Shown here piece by piece: positions 59,344 to 64,000 of a DNA stretch of 64,000 bases; positions within the stretch are counted from its first letter, which is position 1; the number at the start of each line of letters is the position of its first letter. The notes beneath the pieces are model-generated. The model was not told the DNA's origin. It did no database searches and saw only the letters and a program-made list of their open reading frames with translations. The position numbers and the translations under genes were made by a program. Source of the DNA: Calendula officinalis (lineage: Eukaryota; Streptophyta; Magnoliopsida; Asterales; Asteraceae). Where the stretch lies: NCBI GenBank assembly GCA_963853835.1, contig OY970822.1:19563058-19627057 (forward strand), given 5' to 3'.

Positions 59344-60858
59344 TTATCTTCTGTTGATTGATTCAAACTCATAGAAGACTTCCTTCTTCACATGGATGAA
59401 CTCTTCTCTTTTCTTCAGTTCATCTTGCCTGTTGTTTAGCACAACAACTATCTTCTTTCTGAACCAAGCATCTTCTTTCTTGGTTATCATCCATTTCAAA
59501 CCCACCAAATGGCTGATAGGAGCTGTTGCCAAATCTGCTTCAGTAATGAAGCATTCCCTGTCATCTGAGTCAGTATACATATATCCAGATGTAAGATATA
59601 TGGTACTCTTTTGATCCTGAAAAGTAAGGTTAGAGGGAACAGTATATTTGGGAAATATTCTGAAAGTATTAAGGCACTCAGGTTTGTTGTTCTTTATAGC
59701 TTCAGTCATCACACTGAGTGCCCTGTAATCTGCTGCATAAAGGATGCCTTTTTCATAGCATATAGCAGATACAACCCAAATTTCATCCATCATTACTTGG
59801 GCTTCAGAAGATCTTGAGGGCATCTCCTTAATCAGTCTAGCAATTTTTACCCAGTCTTGGAGTCCCATATTCTGGATGTCATGAAGAAAAATCTTCATTG
59901 GAGGACTGACTGGCCCAGTGCAAGTTGCAACAATTGATCTATCAACAGTTTTGACTTTTATTTTGTTGACAAATTCATTTAGCCAGTATATGTCTTTTAC
60001 ATTCAGAAATGCTTTATTCCTCAGCATACCCAACCTTGTTTCCCTATATCTTGTTCTTTGTGCCACAATGTTCCAATACTGTTCAAGCAATTCATCTCCA
60101 GTTCTTCTTACAGTATGAGATATTCTTGGAACATCTTCAGACTCAGATTCAGGTTCTTCTTCCTTAACAGGGAAGAATTTCTGGGCCTCAATCTCATCCT
60201 CAGCATCACTCTTTTCCTCAGTATACTGAGTAGATCTCCTAGGTCTTGAGATCAGAGGAGCTGGATCTTGTTCTTCACTAGATTCTGAGGACATAACCAC
60301 ATTTGTCATTCTTCTGGTTATTGGTCTTCTAGGAATTCTAGAAGGTCCTTCAGTTGGAGGAGAGATTTGTCTTCTTGGGGGCTCTTCATCATCTGAGAAT
60401 GATGATGAAGAGCTTTCCTTATTTGCTTCATCCAGTGCAAAGTTTAGAAAATTTTCAGATGGCACTGGATGGTCTTCATCTTCATCATCAGCAATAGGCC
60501 AAACAAAAGGCCTGTACACTATAATCTGCAAGTTGTTTTCCTCAGTAACAACTTGCTGTGGTTGGTCGGTTTCAGTCTCCCCCTGAGCAGATGGCTCAGA
60601 TGGTTCATCTTCAAGTTGTTCCAGGACTGACCTTCCTCTTTGTCTGCTTCTTTCATACCTAAACCTAAGAGGTTCAGTATGAGGTGTTTGCTGATGTTGT
60701 TGTTGTTGTTGCTGTGGAGGTTGATCTTCATTTAGCTTCCTTCTTTTCTCCCCCTGAGCAGATGGCTCAGGTTGATCAACCTCTTGGTCTCTTTGTCTTT
60801 TCTCCCCCTTCTTGTTATCATTGGATGGGGAGGAAATAGGTTCAGTATCACCACCCAT
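59344..60858 (-). CDS. element D ORF3, C-terminal part, unknown function
   Basis: The longest open segment on this strand, 504 codons from MGGDTEPISS. The first 250 residues are low-complexity, with poly-Q (PPQQQQQQHQQ), acidic serine runs and two copies of EPSAQGE, 57 codons apart. The last 250 residues look globular (GDELLEQYWNIVAQRTRYRE, MKIFLHDIQNMGLQDWVKIA, VGLKWMITKKEDAWFRKKI) with mixed helix/strand composition. I do not recognise the domain. No membrane span or signal peptide. It is in frame with the preceding ORF3 segment, separated only by two stops, so it is almost certainly not a separate host gene. Confidence 0.65.
   Translation of the reverse strand: MGGDTEPISSPSNDNKKGEKRQRDQEVDQPEPSAQGEKRRKLNEDQPPQQQQQQHQQTPHTEPLRFRYERSRQRGRSVLEQLEDEPSEPSAQGETETDQPQQVVTEENNLQIIVYRPFVWPIADDEDEDHPVPSENFLNFALDEANKESSSSSFSDDEEPPRRQISPPTEGPSRIPRRPITRRMTNVVMSSESSEEQDPAPLISRPRRSTQYTEEKSDAEDEIEAQKFFPVKEEEPESESEDVPRISHTVRRTGDELLEQYWNIVAQRTRYRETRLGMLRNKAFLNVKDIYWLNEFVNKIKVKTVDRSIVATCTGPVSPPMKIFLHDIQNMGLQDWVKIARLIKEMPSRSSEAQVMMDEIWVVSAICYEKGILYAADYRALSVMTEAIKNNKPECLNTFRIFPKYTVPSNLTFQDQKSTIYLTSGYMYTDSDDRECFITEADLATAPISHLVGLKWMITKKEDAWFRKKIVVVLNNRQDELKKREEFIHVKKEVFYEFESINRR
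60577..60770 (-). repeat. duplicated 22-bp motif in ORF3
   Basis: CTCCCCCTGAGCAGATGGCT (plus strand) occurs at 60577 and, lacking one C at its 5' side, at 60749. The copies are about 171 bp apart and encode EPSAQGE twice in the same frame. Confidence 0.7.
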
Positions 60859-61029
60859 GTCCCCCTGTTGATCTTCAGGAGTTGGGGAAAGAATGGGTTC
60901 AGTAGCAGCATCCCTTGCACCCTCAGTATGTGCAGGAGAGGGTGATCTTCGAGGCTCAGTGGGAGGGCCTTCTTCATCATTATTTCATCCAGTTGAAGTT
61001 GGTGGAGGTGATGGAGGCTGTTGTTGTTG

Positions 61030-61662
61030 CTATAGGAGTGCCACTGATTGCTTTAAGGAGTCAATCTCAGTACTCATTTCATCCATCCTGGCCAGAATGT
61101 TATTCTGAGTGGTCTGCATGGCCAGGATTTGATTCAAAATAGTTTGTAAAGCTCCATGAACTTCCTGAGACTGAGTGGCTTGCGCCCTTTGACCCTGCAC
61201 AGATGGTGCTGAGACTTTATCTGATTCTCTTCTGGCATCATGAGAGGTCGGTGCTGGATCTTCCGTATGCTGATTTGAGGCACCAGCACCTTCATGAGCT
61301 TCTTCACGTCTAACAGCTGCACCTTCCAGTGTATGCTGCTCATACTGAAGTTCGACATCAAGAGGATCATGAGGTTCCTCAATATGTTGAGCAATTGGTT
61401 CTGGTTCAGGACCTGGAAGGTCAGCATTGGCTGCAACAAAGCTTTGTGCTTGAAGAGATGCAGTTAATGAAGGTACATTGCCAGGTTGCATCTCTTCTGA
61501 TGATAAGTTTCCCATAATAACAGGGGAAAGATTTCTTCTTCTTCTGTGGAGGACCAGTGGTGTGTCTTCTGAGGACTCGGTATCAGAAGTTGTTTCAATA
61601 TGAGGAGCATCAGGATCCTGTGCAGGTGGAGAGAGTACTGCTTCTGGTTGAGCTTCCACCAT
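61030..61662 (-). pseudogene. element D ORF3, middle region with coiled coil
   Basis: 210 residues in the open segment. Acidic and proline-rich, with low complexity up to about residue 165. Then a heptad-like helix (LNQILAMQ, NNILARMDEM, IDSLKQSVALL) ends at an in-frame TAG. The same frame continues after it with QQQQPPSPPPTSTG. The helix is a plausible oligomerisation segment, comparable in place to the helical region of element C ORF3. Confidence 0.7.
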
Positions 61663-61945
61663 CTCAGTATCTTGATCATCATTTCCACCATTACCACTGT
61701 CATCATCAGTATCAATGTATCATCATTTTCTGATTTAGTATCAGAATTTTGTGCATCATTAATGTGTGCCTGGACGATAGCCCACATAGAGTGACTCATT
61801 ACAGGTTCTCCTTCTCTTGGTCTGTAAAAGAAAATCTTCTCATGAAGAGGAGGAAGGTCCACTCTTGGACTATTGAACTCATCATAGAGATGAGCAGGCA
61901 TCCCACTCTGAAAAATGAGGGAAAGAAATCTGCAGAAAGGAACAT

Positions 61946-62578
61946 TTAATTCTCTAATTTAGCCCTAACCAGAGAGGCTAATTCTTCAAAAATTAGTCGA
62001 GCATAATCAATCTCCCATCCATGGTACATGGCATGGACAATCTGCATACCAAAATCATTGATTTGGTCCAAGGCTCCAGTCTTGTGAGTCATACACCGAA
62101 TGATTGTAGAGATCAGTATACCCCACATTGGACCAAATTCATTTCTTTTAATGATCCCCGTAGTTCCTCTGCGTCCAATGTGTGGTAACACTGAGTGAGC
62201 CTCTGTTCGGTCAACAAAGGGCTCATACTGAGCGTGAGCAGGAAGTCTCAGTGTTTCCCGAATTATTACTGTGGAGACGAAGGCCCTTCTTTGTTCTCGA
62301 ATAACCCAACCGGTAATCATGTCCGGTGAGTCAAGTGTACCAGAGTACCAGAATTCACAAAGCATTTCTGGATAAATGGCTCTAGGAGATCGAATCAATG
62401 CTTGAGTGATTGGGCAGTGCTTCAGAAATGTAACCATCTGTGTGAATTCGGGGCACGCCCAAGCCTGAGGAATATTGAAATTTGCGGTGATGTTGTTCCT
62501 CGCAAATTTGGGTACTTCATCGTCTCTAAACCGAGTTGCCGGTGCAGCTTCCGGTGCGAAGAATCTGTAATTTGCCAT
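61946..62578 (-). pseudogene. element D ORF3, N-terminal conserved domain
   Basis: About 210 residues. Colinear with the element C ORF3 N-terminus: QMVTFLKHCPITQAL against PIVMFLKNSPIKFAL, EMLCEFWYSG against QHLIDFWTNA, IIRETLRLPA against SIRHHLQLND, and YARLIFEELASL against FSNMIFEGMLGNL. The last residues before the stop (KLEN) mark a frameshift: one frame over, the sequence continues NVPFCRFLSLIF, equivalent to KFFMYPRFLTHII in C. Confidence 0.78.
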
Positions 62579-63034
62579 CTGCGATTTGGATTTTAAAAAA
62601 TTTGCTTGCAAAGAGAAAGAGAAATCGTTAATCGCAGAGAGAATCGAAATAGAAGGTAAGAAATAACTGTAGAAAAATTTGAAAGAAAGAGAAAACAGTT
62701 ATTTATACATAATTTAAAGATAATTACGGTATTGGGAAGTAAAATCGGCTGATTTGACAGCCTTATCCTGTATCAACGGTAACTTTCCTATAAAGAAAGG
62801 TTACCATTGGGGAGTATAAGGATTAAAAGTCAGTTGTATCACTCCAGGACTCCAATACCGAGTTTAAAAAAAATTAAATTAAAAAAAATTAAAAATTAGA
62901 AAAACATTTAATTTAAACTATAAATTAATGAAAAATTAAAATTTATAAAATTTGATAAATCGGACAAGTGATACTGAGTTGATCAGTATTGAAAGTAATA
63001 CTGATCAGTCGGTATCAGAAAAATTTAAGTAAAT
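62579..63034 (-). promoter_or_regulatory. pol-ORF3 spacer of element D with TATA box and hairpin
   Basis: Between the pol stop and ORF3 ATG. On the minus strand, AATACTGATC-type motifs (62968-63008) come first, the same family as in its LTR. A hairpin follows, GGTAACCTTTC paired with GAAAGTTACC (62805-62778). Then TATAAATA (62707-62700), about 122 bp before the ATG, and a C/T-rich leader. The order parallels element C. Independent transcription of ORF3 is inferred. Confidence 0.5.
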
Positions 63035-64000
63035 TTAAGGATTCAGCATACCCAATTGTCCTAGTAAGTACATAAACCTTTCCTCAGAGAGAGGTTTAGT
63101 AAACACATCGGCCAATTGGTCATCTGTAGGAACGAAATCTACCTCAACCTTACCCTTTTTCACATTATCTCGAATAAAGTGGTGTCTGATATCAATGTGC
63201 TTTGTTCTGGAGTGATGGACTGGGTTTTCAGTGATAGCAATAGCACTCTTGTTATCACAATGTATTGGTGTCTTCTTGAAATTAAACCCATAGTCCATTA
63301 GTTGATACTGCATCCACAAGAGTTGAGCACAGCAACTTCCTGCAGCAACATATTCTGCTTCTGCAATAGAAGTTGCTACTGAATTCTGTTTCTTGGATGA
63401 CCAACCAACTAATCTGCCACCGAGGAATTGACAACCTCCACTTGTACTCTTCCTGTCTAATCTACAACCTGCAAAATCTGCATCTGTATACCCTTCAAGA
63501 TCAAAGTTTGAGTCTTTGGGATACGAAATACCCATGTTAGGAGTACCTGAAAGATATCTGAAAATGCGCTTAACAGCTTTCATATGTGATTCTTTAGGAT
63601 CAGCCTGATACCGAGCACACAAACAAGTTGCAAACATAGTATTAGGCCTGCTAGCTGTTAAGTAAAGTAAAGAACCAATCATACCTCGGTATGTGGATTG
63701 ACATACTGGTTTACCAGTTTTATCTTTACTTATTTTATCCTGAGTACCCATAGGAGTGTGCATGGAAGATAAATTTTCAAATTTATATTTCTTAAGCATG
63801 TCATGCACATACTTACTTTGATTTATAAAAGTGCCATCAGGCTTTTGTTCAACTTGTAAACCAAGAAAGTAAGTAAGTTCTCCCATCATACTCATCTGAT
63901 ACTGAGATGACATTATCTTAGCAAACCAGTCACACATTGACTTGTCAGTGGAGCCAAAAATAATATCATCTACATATATCTGAATGAGTAGAATGTCAGA
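63035..64000 (-). CDS. copia RT C-terminal part and RNase H (element D), partial
   Basis: The frame is open from the window edge. The first visible codons encode SDILLIQIYVDDIIFGSTDK, so the RT catalytic YVDD is at 63976-63965 and the protein begins outside the window. GELTYFLGLQVEQ and RGMIGSLLYLTASRP follow. RNase H comes next with GYTDADFAGCRLDRKSTSGG, IAEAEYVAA and HCDNKSAIAI. It ends TDDQLADVFTKPLSEERF and LGMLNP. No lesion is visible in this part, unlike element C. It may be the younger element, consistent with its insertion into C. Confidence 0.9.
   Translation of the reverse strand, partial: SDILLIQIYVDDIIFGSTDKSMCDWFAKIMSSQYQMSMMGELTYFLGLQVEQKPDGTFINQSKYVHDMLKKYKFENLSSMHTPMGTQDKISKDKTGKPVCQSTYRGMIGSLLYLTASRPNTMFATCLCARYQADPKESHMKAVKRIFRYLSGTPNMGISYPKDSNFDLEGYTDADFAGCRLDRKSTSGGCQFLGGRLVGWSSKKQNSVATSIAEAEYVAAGSCCAQLLWMQYQLMDYGFNFKKTPIHCDNKSAIAITENPVHHSRTKHIDIRHHFIRDNVKKGKVEVDFVPTDDQLADVFTKPLSEERFMYLLGQLGMLNP

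Larger units (their letters stand above)
59344..62578 (-). pseudogene. ORF3 of element D (whole, broken)
   Basis: Long post-pol ORF starting at the ATG of MANYRFFAPE (62578). It is interrupted by a one-base frameshift near 61952, a frameshift near 61720 (ENDDTLI then DTDDDSGNGG in the new frame) and two in-frame stops at 61030-61032 (TAG) and about 60985 (TGA). Reading across these, it would be over 1,050 residues: the N-terminal domain shared with element C, an acidic/proline-rich middle, a coiled-coil stretch, a Q-rich region and a C-terminal globular domain. The three long open segments are listed separately. Confidence 0.78.
58763..64000 (-). mobile_element. copia element D, minus strand, incomplete at window edge
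   Basis: In its own sense: RT/RNase H (64000-63035, upstream parts outside the window), pol-ORF3 spacer, ORF3 (62578-59344), polypurine tract (59274-59265) and 3' LTR (59264-58763). It is inserted tail-first in ORF3 of element C. The left target 5-mer would be GTCAT (58758-58762); the matching copy is out of view. Its RT/RNase H is related to but clearly diverged from element C. Confidence 0.88.

Noticed and set aside
59344..60858. A host gene of unknown function
   Set aside because: It is in frame with the preceding ORF3 segment of element D and lies between that element's pol and its purine tract and LTR.
56861..62578. Envelope protein (ORF3)
   Set aside because: Neither ORF3 shows a signal peptide or membrane-spanning segment; only the position after pol resembles env.

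Overview
This window is AT-rich nuclear DNA of a flowering plant and is made almost entirely of nested and decayed transposable elements. No intact host gene, rRNA, tRNA or CRISPR array was seen. Three things point to a eudicot: the Ty1/copia elements with tRNA-Met primer sites, the hAT, PIF/Tourist and MULE-like elements, and two Helitrons. The ORF3 type found after pol in two of the copia elements looks to me like one common in Asteraceae (daisy family) genomes. That placement is inference.

The dominant feature is a direct tandem duplication. Bases 906-29276 (28,371 bp) recur as 29277-57647, with coordinates shifted by 28,370 and then by 28,371 after a one-base poly-A length change near 3699. 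I saw 16 substitutions and that one indel, about 0.06 percent. The junction at about 29276 has almost no homology. Both copies share every inactivating lesion checked, so the duplication is recent, or it is an assembly artefact.

Layout of one unit (copy 1 coordinates): (1) 907-15188, an old minus-strand copia ('A') with a terminal LTR, a polypurine tract, 115-bp and 46-bp tandem repeats, and RT/RNase H relics. (2) Inserted in A, 2107-11835, a plus-strand LTR element ('B') with about 1.1-kb LTRs and only a gag fragment. B carries a hAT-like element in its 5' LTR (3077-4099) and a 1.7-kb solo LTR (8459-10152). (3) Also inserted in A, a Tourist-like MITE (13401-13953) and a MULE-like element packed with CACATGTG palindromes (14107-15032). 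(4) 15381-18148, a Helitron carrying an intron-containing piece of an alpha-mannosidase gene, and 19132-19925, a related short Helitron. (5) 20100-20750, an LTR- or promoter-like block. (6) From 21708, a Sirevirus-like copia ('C') with LTR, PBS, gag, protease, integrase, RT/RNase H and an extra ORF3. In copy 1 ORF3 is cut by the duplication junction. In copy 2 it continues to 58762.

At 58763 a second, divergent copia ('D', minus strand) is inserted in C's ORF3. Its 3' LTR, ORF3 (three blocks) and RT/RNase H occupy 58763-64000, and it runs off the right edge. C and D share the same ORF3 N-terminal domain, and in both a TATAAATA box lies between the pol stop and the ORF3 start. A separately transcribed third gene in these retrotransposons is the most interesting biological hypothesis in the window. 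Bases 1-905 are single-copy left flank with one MITE-like inverted repeat.
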